Position numbers and translations under genes: made by a program
Notes under the pieces: generated by a model
What the model saw: the letters and a program-made list of their open reading frames with translations, nothing else
Database searches by the model: none
Told to the model about the DNA's origin: nothing
In this document: piece by piece, positions 25,971 to 35,241 of the stretch
Layout of the letters: each line of letters opens with the position of its first letter
Position numbering within the stretch: the stretch's first letter is position 1
NCBI GenBank assembly: GCA_031275085.1
Contig: JAISPG010000028.1
Location: forward strand, 1-64,000
Direction of reading: 5' to 3'
Origin: Bacteroidales bacterium
GTDB lineage: Bacteria > Bacteroidota > Bacteroidia > Bacteroidales > ML635J-15
DNA: 64,000 nucleotides

Positions 25971-27659
25971 ATGAAATATATTTCAATACATAAAGTATTA
26001 TACATAATATTCTCATTAGTAATCTGTTCGGTCGTTTACGGACAATCACAAGGCGATCTGAACGAAAAGTATATTACATACAGGAACAGATTATTATCGG
26101 AATGGATGTTGGTCAGCCCTGATGTAGAACAGTTTGGGACCAATATCCCGGCAGTAGACAGGCAAATTGACGAAAACGGGAATGTTACATGGTTTAGCTG
26201 GAGTGATGGGAACAGTAATTTTAACCATTGGCTCGGAATACTTTCTACCGAATACAGATTGTTGAAAAACAATAACAACGATTATCAGGAAACATTATCA
26301 CTTCTTTTATACAGTATGATAGCCCTTGAAAGGCTAGACCTGTATTCTGAATATCTGCTAAGGACATACCATAATATAAAAGGATCTGATAGTGATAAAC
26401 CCGGCTTCATCAATTACCCTGAAGATATGAACGGTTTCTTGTTACGTGATGATGTTACTTTAGGATTCTGGATGCAATATCATGATCATTTCAGGTCGGA
26501 ACCCGGTAATATTCAGGATACAAAAGACGGGACCGAAACATATGTGTCCGTTTTTAAAAGGGGAGCTATTCCAAAACAGGGAATGAGTCAGGATAATATA
26601 ATTTATTTGCTTCAATCCCTTGCTCTTGTAAAATATCTCGTCGACGACGAAGATGTCAGTAATATAGAAGTAAATTTTATAAATAATTATATTCCCGAAT
26701 ATTTAAAATCCAAAGACATTTGGGTTGATAATACCGTATATTTTGGAAAATGGATTGATGATATTGTCGATCGTTTGTTGAATCATATTAATCCTAAATA
26801 TCCTTCACAGAAAATTGTTCTGAAACCAAAAAATAATTTCAGGGCGCGACCTTCAAAAAATCATCTTGCCGGTATTATTTCCTCCCGTTGGTATATATTA
26901 AATCCTGTAACAAATGATCTTGTAGCAGAAGGTAACGGAGAAGATATGGGTGTATGGCTGAATTCATACGGAATAGCAGAAGCTGCAAATTTCATTACCG
27001 GAAAAAATATATATCATAATGATGGATCCGACAAAGGTTTGAGTAAATATGCTTTTAAATCAATACTTTTCAAAGACCTGAGATTTTTAAGATTTGGCGG
27101 CATTCCGCTCCCCGACGGACTGGATGATTATATGTTAAGAGCACTCGCAAGTGTTGCCGATATTAATTGGAACAAAAAGTCATACGACTTGTTATATTTA
27201 TTGGGAGACAAACGTAAAGTATGGACTTACGAACATAATCCGTTAGTATTAGTGTTATTACATAAAGATAAATATAAAAAAGTTTATGAGCCGGGGATCG
27301 ACTCCTATGAAAATGACATGAAATATTACATTGAATTACTTGGAACAGCACCACTTTCCGGACCATCAACAGATTACAGGCGTCCTGAATATCACCCGTA
27401 CTGGTCCAGTTCATCAAGGTTAAACTGGCCAAAAAATCAAGGCCGAAAGGATATTTCCCCGGTATGGGAATTTGCCGGTATGGACTACATGTTCCTATAT
27501 AATCTTTACAGGCTGGTTTTTGAATCCGAAAACTACAACATAACTTTCGAAAACATAAATAAATCTATAAAAAATACATATAAAGAATATCCTGTTCCCG
27601 AAATGGACAGAACAGATCTGGAATATTTTTATTTACCACCAAAACAAAAAGAAAATTAA
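25971..27659 (+). CDS. Secreted protein of unknown function
   Basis: 562 residues with a signal peptide (IIFSLVICSVVYGQSQ). The mature protein is rich in aromatic residues and looks largely helical, with motifs such as WFSWSDGNSNFNHWLGILSTEY and FRARPSKNHLAGIISSRWYI. This would suit an alpha/alpha-toroid or glycoside-hydrolase-like fold, but I recognise no catalytic signature. It lies 29 nt upstream of the phosphohexomutase gene and is probably co-transcribed, which would be compatible with a carbohydrate role. That role is inference only. Confidence 0.75.
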   Translation: MKYISIHKVLYIIFSLVICSVVYGQSQGDLNEKYITYRNRLLSEWMLVSPDVEQFGTNIPAVDRQIDENGNVTWFSWSDGNSNFNHWLGILSTEYRLLKNNNNDYQETLSLLLYSMIALERLDLYSEYLLRTYHNIKGSDSDKPGFINYPEDMNGFLLRDDVTLGFWMQYHDHFRSEPGNIQDTKDGTETYVSVFKRGAIPKQGMSQDNIIYLLQSLALVKYLVDDEDVSNIEVNFINNYIPEYLKSKDIWVDNTVYFGKWIDDIVDRLLNHINPKYPSQKIVLKPKNNFRARPSKNHLAGIISSRWYILNPVTNDLVAEGNGEDMGVWLNSYGIAEAANFITGKNIYHNDGSDKGLSKYAFKSILFKDLRFLRFGGIPLPDGLDDYMLRALASVADINWNKKSYDLLYLLGDKRKVWTYEHNPLVLVLLHKDKYKKVYEPGIDSYENDMKYYIELLGTAPLSGPSTDYRRPEYHPYWSSSSRLNWPKNQGRKDISPVWEFAGMDYMFLYNLYRLVFESENYNITFENINKSIKNTYKEYPVPEMDRTDLEYFYLPPKQKEN

Positions 27660-27688
27660 ATTAATGTATTAATCTAAATTTTAAAGAA

Positions 27689-29053
27689 ATGAAAGCATTT
27701 AAGGCTTATGACATCAGAGGGATTTACAACACTGATTTCAATAAAGAAGATGTTTATAAAATCGGATATTTTCTTCCGGAGGTTTTAATGGCTTCTAAAA
27801 TTCTTGTTGGTAGAGACGTCAGGGAATCATCTCCTGAAATTTTTGAATACCTGATCAAAGGTATTACTGACGCCGGTGTTGATGTTTATGATGCAGGATT
27901 AACAACAACTCCGATGATATATTATTCTACAGCAAAATTTGGTTTTGACGCTTCCGTAATGATAACAGCATCACACAATCCTGCAGAATACAACGGATTA
28001 AAGGTTTCCGGGAAAAATGCCAAACCGATAGGTCTGGATAACGGACTTAACAAAGTAAAAAATCTTATGGAAACCGTAGAAATAGAACCATCTCCTATTA
28101 AAGGCAAAGTACATTCAATAAATATAAAAGATACATATATTGACTTTTTAAAACAATATGTTCCTAAAATTACCAATTTTAAAATAAGTATCGATTGTAG
28201 TAATGGAATGGCGGCATTAATTATAAAAGATTTACTGGGAAATATCCCTAAATATATTTATGACGAACTCGACGGAAGATTTCCTAACCATGAAGCAAAT
28301 CCATTAATTGCTAAAAATATTGTTGACCTTCAAAGGCATGTAAGAGACAATAAATCGGATATAGGCGTTATTTTTGATGGAGATGCCGACAGAGTGATGT
28401 TTGTTGATGAAAAATCAGAATTTATTTCCCCCGACCTTATGATTGCAGTACTTGCCCATTATTTTCTGGAAGAAAAAGGACTTAAGGGAAAAGTAATTGA
28501 AGATATCAGAACTTCAAAAGCAGTAGGCGAATATATAGAACAATTCGGTAGCGAAATGGTCATGTGGCGTGTCGGAAGAGCTTATGCAGCGACTAAACTC
28601 AAGGAAGTTAACGGAATATACGGTGGTGAACTTGCCGGACATTATTATTTCCGCGATTTTTATTACTCAGATTCAGGAATGATGGCATGTTTATTAATAC
28701 TGCATGTTTTCGCAAAAATGAAAGATAAAGGGATTTCCGTATCTCAACTAATTTCTAAAATAAAAAAATATCAAAATTCAGGTGAAATCAATTTTAAAAT
28801 AGAAAATAAACAAAAAGCAATGGATGCCGTTGTAAATTATTATAAATCATTGGCAGAACCTGATGCTTTTTACGATTTTGACGGCTACAGGATTGAATAT
28901 CCTGATTGGTGGCTCAACATACGACCATCAAATACAGAGCCATACTTAAGATTTATTGCCGAAGCTAATTCCGAATCATTACTTAAAGAAATCGTTACAA
29001 AAGTTACCGGAATAATTGCAGACTTTGGCGGAGAAATAAGTGACGGGCATTGA
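27689..29053 (+). CDS. Phosphomannomutase/phosphoglucomutase
   Basis: 454 residues, normal length. An alpha-D-phosphohexomutase that interconverts hexose 1- and 6-phosphates for exopolysaccharide or glycan precursors. It begins FKAYDIRGIYNTDFNKEDVY. The phosphoserine loop is TASHNPAEYNG, the metal-binding loop is DGDADRVM and the sugar-binding loop is GGELAGHYYF. The C-terminal phosphate-binding domain includes RPSNTEPYLR. The choice between mannose and glucose cannot be made from sequence. Confidence 0.95.
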   Translation: MKAFKAYDIRGIYNTDFNKEDVYKIGYFLPEVLMASKILVGRDVRESSPEIFEYLIKGITDAGVDVYDAGLTTTPMIYYSTAKFGFDASVMITASHNPAEYNGLKVSGKNAKPIGLDNGLNKVKNLMETVEIEPSPIKGKVHSINIKDTYIDFLKQYVPKITNFKISIDCSNGMAALIIKDLLGNIPKYIYDELDGRFPNHEANPLIAKNIVDLQRHVRDNKSDIGVIFDGDADRVMFVDEKSEFISPDLMIAVLAHYFLEEKGLKGKVIEDIRTSKAVGEYIEQFGSEMVMWRVGRAYAATKLKEVNGIYGGELAGHYYFRDFYYSDSGMMACLLILHVFAKMKDKGISVSQLISKIKKYQNSGEINFKIENKQKAMDAVVNYYKSLAEPDAFYDFDGYRIEYPDWWLNIRPSNTEPYLRFIAEANSESLLKEIVTKVTGIIADFGGEISDGH

Positions 29054-29108
29054 TCAGTTGAAAGTATCTGATTTTAAGCACTTAAAATCAGATAATAAAA
29101 TGATGCCC
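29045..29108. other. Nested hairpin after the phosphohexomutase gene
   Basis: An inner stem TATCTGATTTTAA (29065-29077) pairs with TTAAAATCAGATA (29082-29094). An outer GGGCAT (29045-29050) pairs with ATGCCC (29103-29108). No T-tract follows, so it is either a weak terminator or an RNA 3'-end structure. Confidence 0.6.
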
Positions 29109-29119
29109 ATTGATATCCC

Positions 29120-29290
29120 ACAAGTTTCAATATATTTTCAGTATCAAAATTGTAAAATACATTCTATTTTTCATTCTTTGTTTCTATATATATAATTCCA
29201 CTATAATCCCGGTTAAGATTATTCCATTATATTGGATGTATCTAGTAATTGTTTTGAGCATTAATCCTTCATTATGATTGTTATACTTAA
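29120..29290 (-). pseudogene. Decayed copy of the 3' part of the CxxC lipoprotein gene
   Basis: This stretch is highly similar to 30369-30535, the 3' third of the CxxC lipoprotein gene. Long shared runs include GTATCAAAATTGTAAA and GTTTTGAGCATTAAT. Several 1-nt insertions and deletions destroy the frame, for example TGTAAAATAC against TGTAAATAC and CTAGTAATTG against CTATAATTG. No start or upstream portion remains. It is a relic of an extra module copy, separated from the intact one by the T9SS cargo gene. The rest of 29054-29401 holds nothing else I recognise. Confidence 0.85.
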
Positions 29291-29401
29291 AGTATTTGAA
29301 AATTATTTGAATTTTGCTTTACATGTTGTATATTAGATTTTTTAAATTTAACATTGTGTTATTATTTACATTTAAAATACTTAAAATAATAAACTAAAAA
29401 A

Positions 29402-30217
29402 ATGAAAGATAGTATAATAAAAAAAACAGCCTTTTCCTTAAGTTTTTTGTTCATAATGTTCATACAAACGCATTTATACGGACAGTTTGATTATATAGGA
29501 TATGTCAATGGTTTTCCGATTTTAGAAAACTCATGGATGATTAATCCCAAGATGTCGATACGTAATGAAAGTGCATCGGCAAATGGTTATGTTTTCGAAA
29601 TTGGAATTTACAACGATGATCTTACTTTATATAAAGAATTAAATATTAGCACATTAATGCCAGCGGCAACCGATGGTTTTGGGTGGCTATATAATAATGA
29701 TCGTAAAGAGTTTTATACTACACAAACTTTTTTTAACAACGATGATTTGTTGGAGTTCTTTGTTTTTGATATTGGAACACTTACTACATTAGGCTTTTTT
29801 GCAATAGTAAATGAAAACGGAAGTGTTTTATTTCAGGAGGAAGGCAGGTTTAGTGGAAAATTCTTTTTATTCGAAATAGGAGCTAAAAAGTATTTTTTTG
29901 CTAAAACATCAAGTAATAATAACGATGAATTTCTTATTTATGAAATAACAGATGGATCTGGTGCCTCTAAATCTGATACTATTCTTAATAAAATAGGTAT
30001 TTTTCCTAACCCGGCTACAGATCACATTAATATTGCTTACAAAATAGATGAACAAAGTTCGCTAATGATGAACATTACTAATATAAGCGGACAAATAATT
30101 GAAACAATTTCACTTGATCCGCATAAGGAACAATATAAATTGGACGTTTCGGGATATTTGCCAGGAACTTATATATATCATTACGGCAATACAACCGGCA
30201 AATTCATAGTAAGGTAG
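29402..30217 (+). CDS. Small T9SS-secreted protein
   Basis: 271 residues. A signal peptide (about 10-29, ending near HLYGQF) is followed by a beta-rich body without a recognisable domain (WLYNNDRKEFYTTQTFFNN). The C-terminal type A sorting domain of about 75 residues starts at IGIFPNPATDHINI and ends in GKFIVR. It is predicted to be exported through T9SS and attached to or released from the cell surface. It sits alone on the plus strand between a pseudogene and its parental minus-strand module. Confidence 0.8.
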   Translation: MKDSIIKKTAFSLSFLFIMFIQTHLYGQFDYIGYVNGFPILENSWMINPKMSIRNESASANGYVFEIGIYNDDLTLYKELNISTLMPAATDGFGWLYNNDRKEFYTTQTFFNNDDLLEFFVFDIGTLTTLGFFAIVNENGSVLFQEEGRFSGKFFLFEIGAKKYFFAKTSSNNNDEFLIYEITDGSGASKSDTILNKIGIFPNPATDHINIAYKIDEQSSLMMNITNISGQIIETISLDPHKEQYKLDVSGYLPGTYIYHYGNTTGKFIVR

Positions 30218-30358
30218 CGTATTACTACCTATAACTTCAATGAAACCTCATTCTTTCGTTATTTCATTTTGTTAAAAATTTCCGTGAATTAGAACATATT
30301 CTAAAATTTAAAGGGATAAAACAGTGTAGAAATTTGTTAACTTTAGGACGTAACATGT

Positions 30359-30838
30359 CTATTCGTGTTCTATAAGCTTTAATACGTCTTCGGTATCAAA
30401 ATTGTAAATACATTCTATTTTTTCATTCTTTGTTTCTATGTATATAATTCCACCATAATCCCAGTTAAGATTATCCATTATATTTGGTGTATCTATAATT
30501 GTTTTGAGCATTAATTCTTCATTGCGATTGTCGTATGCCCTTTTAGTCATTATTATTGTAATACTATCTGTCGCATTTTGAGGCTTCGAATAATAAGATT
30601 CGAAATTAACCTTGCAACCACTGCACCCTACTGACGATAACAAATAATAATAACGTTTTTCATCATCAATTTTATATCCCAACTTACCCAGATACCATGA
30701 AAAAACTTCAGTTTCTTTCTTAAGATCATTAACCGTTCCAGACTGTTTGGAACCGCAGGATATAATATTTATTACAATAAATGCAATTATAAATATTTTA
30801 ATTAAATATAAATTTACCAAACTTTCTCTTATCTTCAT
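30359..30838 (-). CDS. CxxC lipoprotein, thioredoxin-fold-like (module copy 2)
   Basis: 159 residues from the ATG at 30838. A lipoprotein leader ends in IISC. A strand followed by GCSGCKVNF (CxxC at the start of a helix) and a late strand GGIIYIETKNEKIECIYNFD suggest a thioredoxin-like fold. The fold is inference; no family is assigned. The start overlaps the preceding DUF4221-like gene by 41 nt, indicating coupling. The 151-residue lipoprotein at 32126 has the same layout. A decayed copy lies at 29120-29290. Confidence 0.75.
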   Translation of the reverse strand: MKIRESLVNLYLIKIFIIAFIVINIISCGSKQSGTVNDLKKETEVFSWYLGKLGYKIDDEKRYYYLLSSVGCSGCKVNFESYYSKPQNATDSITIIMTKRAYDNRNEELMLKTIIDTPNIMDNLNWDYGGIIYIETKNEKIECIYNFDTEDVLKLIEHE

Positions 30839-31952
30839 CAAAATCTCTTTTAAACATATAAACTCCATCTTTTCTTATTTTAACAGGAAAGGTATATCCT
30901 ACTACAGTATCAGGAAAAAAGAATTCATATTTAAAATTAAATTCACTGTCAAATACTTGTATGCAGCATGCTACTTTTAAGTTTTTTGTCATTTTGTCTT
31001 CACTTTCTTCAAGTCTTGGCATTTTTAAGGTGCTGATATATACATCCCTGTATTGATCAAACTGAAGGTCAATGAATTCATTATTTGTACAGTGATAATT
31101 CCTATAATACTGATTATCGTTGCGCTGATCGCGTGTAATATTTTCGGGAGTTTTAAAATACCTTGACTTTATTTCTTTTTCAGTTACCTCATCGTTTTCA
31201 AGATTTTCTATCCTAACCTTATTCAACATAGGATGCCAGAAAACAACATCTTTTGTTTTATTATTGTAAGCAATATTCAACTGTGTAGCTGCATAAAAAT
31301 TATTTTCCAATTCTTTTTCTGGATAATAACCTTTTTGAGCAATTAACCTTAAATGACCATCTTCAATACTGAAAAATATTCCTAAAGGATAATCATATAC
31401 ATATCGCTTATTGTCATAATCAAAAGGAGGTGATACCTGAACAATAAATAAGTTATCATAAACGAAAAGCTTATCACAAAATAACTTGCCTATAACATCA
31501 AAATCGTTTCCGAATCCATGCAAGCTTAACTCCGAAGGTATATGCCAGGTATAAAGGCTGTCTTTTGTTATACAGTAAAGATTATTATCTCCATAGGCTC
31601 CCATATAAAAAATAGAATCTCTGGTTACAGGATAACATCTCCTTATGCAGGAATGATAGTTTTTTAGTATTGTATCAAATTGTTTTGTTTCCAGATCATA
31701 AATGATAACTGTATTTTTCAACTGGTATTTACATTGTTTATGGAGATTGGCCATATATATAAATTTCTCTACAGTGTCTCCATAAAACATCTTTTCAAAA
31801 GAATAATATTGTATTTTACTAATTACTTCATCACTTTCATCCACAATAATATCTTCTACCAGAAAATCACGATAATCCCGGGTAGTATTTCTTTTTGAAC
31901 AACTACCTATGAGCAAAAATAATATTAAAACTGTTATTATACTTTTTTTCAT
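30798..31952 (-). CDS. DUF4221-like beta-propeller lipoprotein (module copy 2)
   Basis: 384 residues from the ATG at 31952; upstream in-frame codons derive from flanking repeat-like sequence. A lipoprotein leader (VLILFLLIGSC) precedes a beta-rich protein with blade-like repeats such as NTVIIYDLETKQFDTI. This is reminiscent of the DUF4221 and 6-bladed propeller lipoproteins of Bacteroidota. It ends GVYMFKRDFDEDKRKFGKFIF. It is the first gene of a pair with the CxxC lipoprotein, which it overlaps by 41 nt. It resembles the 396-residue protein at 32590. The function is unknown. Confidence 0.75.
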   Translation of the reverse strand: MKKSIITVLILFLLIGSCSKRNTTRDYRDFLVEDIIVDESDEVISKIQYYSFEKMFYGDTVEKFIYMANLHKQCKYQLKNTVIIYDLETKQFDTILKNYHSCIRRCYPVTRDSIFYMGAYGDNNLYCITKDSLYTWHIPSELSLHGFGNDFDVIGKLFCDKLFVYDNLFIVQVSPPFDYDNKRYVYDYPLGIFFSIEDGHLRLIAQKGYYPEKELENNFYAATQLNIAYNNKTKDVVFWHPMLNKVRIENLENDEVTEKEIKSRYFKTPENITRDQRNDNQYYRNYHCTNNEFIDLQFDQYRDVYISTLKMPRLEESEDKMTKNLKVACCIQVFDSEFNFKYEFFFPDTVVGYTFPVKIRKDGVYMFKRDFDEDKRKFGKFIFN

Positions 31953-31980
31953 AAATAGAAATTTTATAGTTTTAGTGAAA

Positions 31981-32000
31981 AGGGGGCTGCCCAAAAAGTA
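31981..32000. repeat. Possible insertion-sequence end remnant
   Basis: The string GGGGCTGCCCAAAAAGTA, right before the second DUF4221-like gene, resembles the ends of IS1182-type elements common in Bacteroidota. No transposase or matching inverted end was found nearby, so this is only a hint that transposition shaped the locus. Confidence 0.25.
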
Positions 32001-32125
32001 TTTTTGTCATTGTTTTGTCGCATCCCTATACACGACATAAAATTTAAATATTTGATTCTAAAATAGCAAATAACTTGCTTTTGTAAAAACCTCTTCAAAA
32101 ATTCATATAAAACATGGTCTTTATT

Positions 32126-32581
32126 TTAATGTTTATTTTTTATGTATTCTAATTGCTGAGATAAAATTGAGCTGTCAAGAATAACTATAGTATCTATTTG
32201 GCTATTTTCTAAATAAATAACTCTTGAACTTTCGAATTCAGGGAATTCGGATGTGTTCAGTTGCCAATCAAAAAAACAATTATTATCCATTTGCAGAAAA
32301 GGGTTAATATCAATTATTGTTCCCATTGTTGTAATAAGAAAAATTGTTTTGTCATTTTTCAGATATTGATAGGTTGTTTTTGCAAAAGCGTTTTCACATG
32401 AACCACAAACACTACCTTCTGCTATTACAACTATTTTATTTATTGTATCATTAAATTTGTAATTATGTGTATTTTCAAAATATTCTTCTATGTGACTAAA
32501 ATTTTTTTGTCTTGGACTTGAGCAAGCAAAAACTGCAAATACAAAAAAACTAATAAACGAATTTTTAATTAATTGATTCAT
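32126..32581 (-). CDS. CxxC lipoprotein, thioredoxin-fold-like (module copy 1)
   Basis: 151 residues. The leader MNQLIKNSFISFFVFAVFAC is of lipoprotein type (VFAC). A strand IVVIAEGSVCGSCENAF carries a CxxC motif at a helix start. Later strands TIFLITTMGT and SRVIYLENSQIDTIVIL match the layout of the 159-residue protein at 30359, though identity is low. The start is 8 nt after the stop of the DUF4221-like gene, so they form one operon. A redox or metal-binding role is inferred from CxxC alone. Confidence 0.75.
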   Translation of the reverse strand: MNQLIKNSFISFFVFAVFACSSPRQKNFSHIEEYFENTHNYKFNDTINKIVVIAEGSVCGSCENAFAKTTYQYLKNDKTIFLITTMGTIIDINPFLQMDNNCFFDWQLNTSEFPEFESSRVIYLENSQIDTIVILDSSILSQQLEYIKNKH

Positions 32582-32589
32582 AATTTTTT

Positions 32590-33780
32590 TTAATTAAATT
32601 TAAGTAAGTCAAATGTTTGTATACCGTAATTTTCTTTTGTAAGGTTCTCAGGTTTACGTTGTATCCAAAGCCCTTCTTCCGACATAAAAGAATTTCTGCA
32701 AATGTAAATATTTGCTTCAAATACATATTCTTTGGGGTTTTCAAAATTTTCATCATAAATAATTATTGAAAATGGACGATAATCAAACCCATTATATTTA
32801 TCATATTCTTCTTTATCTTTTACTGTATGCATTACTATAACCATATATTGTTTTATTTTTTCATTATAAAACAATTCACTAATATAACCCGCATAGAGAG
32901 CATTTTTTTTATAATTTTCAGTATTATTTAAATCATCTTCAATAGTAATTGAAGCTCCCATGTCTGTATATTTTGATTTTACATCTATTTCTTTTAAAAT
33001 ATCAAAATTATTAGCATCGATTTTTAATATTTTATTTTTAGAAATAGATATTAAAAATATAAAATCGTTTATCCCTTTAAAATTTGACTCAGAATACATC
33101 ATAGCATCCTTTTCTGTAAAAAAGTCTTTGTAAAAATTATGAATTTCAAAATTGTATTCAATTTTATTTGAAAAAATATTTTTTATTTCTAAAAAATACG
33201 GGGAATTATGAAATGCTTTTAGGAAAAATTCTCTTCCTGATTTTAAATCTAAATCTAATTTATTTTTTTTCGACAAAAATTCATATTCTTTTAAAAATGG
33301 ATGAAATAATATCTTATTTGAAGAATTTTCTTGGTACGGAATACTTCTACCAATTAAATTATATAAATATTTTTCAGGATCAGGGAGAATACTGTCAAGA
33401 TTTACGGTATGATAAATATCTCCATAGTGATTAATAACTAAAATTTTATTTTCTTTCCCACAAAAAATAGTATCTTTTGAGTAAGGATAAATAAAACTAA
33501 TTTGTCCAACAAACTTATTTAAAACATTTTCCAAAGGAATAGAATCAATTAGCCCTCCTTGTAAATTATATGTTTTTATAAATGATTGTCCAAAATCTGA
33601 AAAATAAACGATTTCTTGTTGTAAATTTTTATCAAAGTAAAGTCCTTTATATCTCCAATAAACATTTACGATATCTGTTTTGAAATTTATAGATTTAACT
33701 ACAGATACTATTTTATTATTTTCTTTACATGAATAAAAAGATAATAATATAATTATTGATATAATATATATTTTTTTCAT
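32590..33780 (-). CDS. DUF4221-like beta-propeller lipoprotein (module copy 1)
   Basis: 396 residues. Lipoprotein leader MKKIYIISIIILLSFYSC. The body is beta-rich with repeated blade-like segments (YFSDFGQSFIKTYNLQGG, NKILVINHYGDIYHTVNL, NKILKIDANNFDILKEIDV), consistent with a beta-propeller. Near the C-terminus FSIIIYDENFENPKEYVFEA parallels CIQVFDSEFNFKYEFFF of the second copy. It is probably anchored in the envelope. It is followed 8 nt later by the CxxC lipoprotein gene. The ligand is unknown. Confidence 0.75.
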   Translation of the reverse strand: MKKIYIISIIILLSFYSCKENNKIVSVVKSINFKTDIVNVYWRYKGLYFDKNLQQEIVYFSDFGQSFIKTYNLQGGLIDSIPLENVLNKFVGQISFIYPYSKDTIFCGKENKILVINHYGDIYHTVNLDSILPDPEKYLYNLIGRSIPYQENSSNKILFHPFLKEYEFLSKKNKLDLDLKSGREFFLKAFHNSPYFLEIKNIFSNKIEYNFEIHNFYKDFFTEKDAMMYSESNFKGINDFIFLISISKNKILKIDANNFDILKEIDVKSKYTDMGASITIEDDLNNTENYKKNALYAGYISELFYNEKIKQYMVIVMHTVKDKEEYDKYNGFDYRPFSIIIYDENFENPKEYVFEANIYICRNSFMSEEGLWIQRKPENLTKENYGIQTFDLLKFN

Positions 33781-33790
33781 AATTATTCCA

Positions 33791-33828
33791 AAAAAGAGAG
33801 AAATGTCTGTTTAAAACAGACATTTCTC
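33791..33828 (-). terminator. Terminator after the 153-residue lipoprotein gene
   Basis: GAGAAATGTCTGTTT (33798-33812) pairs with AAACAGACATTTCTC (33814-33828). On the minus strand it is followed by TCTTTTTT. It separates the upstream lipoprotein gene from the first DUF4221-like/CxxC module. Confidence 0.85.
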
Positions 33829-33840
33829 CTAATAAAATTT

Positions 33841-34302
33841 TTATTTAGAAACTATTGGGTAAACATAAAAAACTTCTTCATTTTCTTTATATTTGAAAAT
33901 AATATAATTTATATTTACTTTTTTGTTTTCTACAATTGATAATGTTAGTTTTTCTGATTTAACCGCTTTTAAGAACTCCGCATCTATATAAGTCGTTAAC
34001 TCTTCAAAGTTTTTGTCAATAAAAGTAATTGTGTTTTGAGAATCATTATTTTCAATAATTGATATAAAATCTTTTAAAACAGCTCCATATACATCAATGT
34101 TTTTATGACAATCGTACCGTACCTCTATACACTGTTTTTCTTTTGCACTCCACTTTTGTCTACCCATATCAGGAACTTGTGATTTCGTTATAATTTCTGC
34201 ATTATTATCTGCTTGATTAATCTCATTAAATTTATCACAACTAATAAAAATTAAACAACAAACAATAGACAATAAAATTTCTATTTTAATTACTCTTTTC
34301 AT
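33841..34302 (-). CDS. Small lipoprotein of unknown function
   Basis: 153 residues. A lipoprotein leader ends in CLIFISC. The mature part has a polar region with QCIEVRYDCHKN (two cysteines) and a beta-rich C-terminal half (KVNINYIIFKYKENEEVFYVYPI). No family recognised. It is the most upstream gene of the minus-strand lipoprotein group, but a strong terminator follows, so it is probably expressed separately from the modules. Composition is as AT-rich as the rest of the group. Confidence 0.7.
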   Translation of the reverse strand: MKRVIKIEILLSIVCCLIFISCDKFNEINQADNNAEIITKSQVPDMGRQKWSAKEKQCIEVRYDCHKNIDVYGAVLKDFISIIENNDSQNTITFIDKNFEELTTYIDAEFLKAVKSEKLTLSIVENKKVNINYIIFKYKENEEVFYVYPIVSK

Positions 34303-34851
34303 ATTTATTTATTTTTTATTTTCTTCCCCTACTCTTTTAAAGATTTTCGGCATCCTCTTTTTATTGTTTATCAATTGCCAGTCACACAAAGGAACATTAC
34401 CTTACCGACAAATCAACAAACAGTTCATCTTTTGTTTTTAAAAGAACTTTTTGTGCCTTTATTCTACCAAAGTAAAACAATTAATTACATTTCTACAATA
34501 TTTTTTTAGAGATATCTTTATATTACGACAATAAATTAACTTTTTAACCTTGCTCAAAATTCTATTTTCTTTTACGTTGCTTGTCATCTTTTACTGTGAC
34601 TTGTGCCATTATTTATCATTTGGCAGTATTATTGCATATTGTAGTTAAAAAAATAAAATTTGTTGTCCTGTTAAGTTAATAACTCTATTATAAAACTGCA
34701 ATTTCACATTATGAAAATAATTGATAAATACTTGTAACGGTTTGCGAATTTCCTGCGATCTCCTGCAAGTTATAACCACCTATAAAATAATGACCTAAGA
34801 AATATAAATGCAAAATAGTTGTGAGAAACCGCAATTTTAATAAAAAATTAA
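34303..34851. other. Gene-free divergent intergenic region
   Basis: About 550 nt between the minus-strand lipoprotein group and the plus-strand XRE regulator gene. No open frame of protein-like composition, no long repeat and no recognisable structured RNA. It is low-complexity, T-rich on the plus strand in its first half. Confidence 0.6.
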
Positions 34852-34859
34852 TACCTTTG
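34852..34859 (+). promoter_or_regulatory. -7 box of the XRE regulator gene
   Basis: TACCTTTG matches TAnnTTTG and lies 19 nt before the ATG. No TTTG is found at the correct upstream distance. Confidence 0.5.
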
Positions 34860-34878
34860 TAAAGTAAAAAAAAGTTTT

Positions 34879-35241
34879 ATGGAAAAAGTAAAGCTTATTG
34901 AAGCAAGGAAAAAGAAAGGTTATTCCCAGATGTATATGGCAGAAAAGTTGTGTATCGACGAATCTAATTATTGCCGCAGGGAAAAAGGTGCGTCAAAGAT
35001 CAACTACAGCGAATGGGAAAAACTATCCCAGATATTGGAAGTTCCGGTTGAAGATATTTATGAAGCCGATGAAAATCAATTTTTCATAAATAAAGATAAT
35101 GCTACCGGTAATTATCAAGGATATAACAATATTTATTCAATTCCCGAATCTGTTTTGGAGACACAACAAAAATACATTCAAAAATTAGAAGAAGAAATAC
35201 AAAAACTAAAAGAAGAAATCAGGTCATTTAAGAAATTGTAG
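34879..35241 (+). CDS. XRE-family helix-turn-helix regulator
   Basis: 120 residues. The N-terminal Cro/C1-type HTH (about 5-62) contains EARKKKGYSQMYMAEKLCIDE. After a glutamine/asparagine-rich linker, the C-terminus is a coiled coil (QQKYIQKLEEEIQKLKEEIR, about 94-118), which should dimerise the protein. The target is unknown. It may act on the lipoprotein genes divergently transcribed 580 nt away, but nothing in the sequence proves that. It converges with the T9SS plug gene across a strong terminator. Confidence 0.9.
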   Translation: MEKVKLIEARKKKGYSQMYMAEKLCIDESNYCRREKGASKINYSEWEKLSQILEVPVEDIYEADENQFFINKDNATGNYQGYNNIYSIPESVLETQQKYIQKLEEEIQKLKEEIRSFKKL

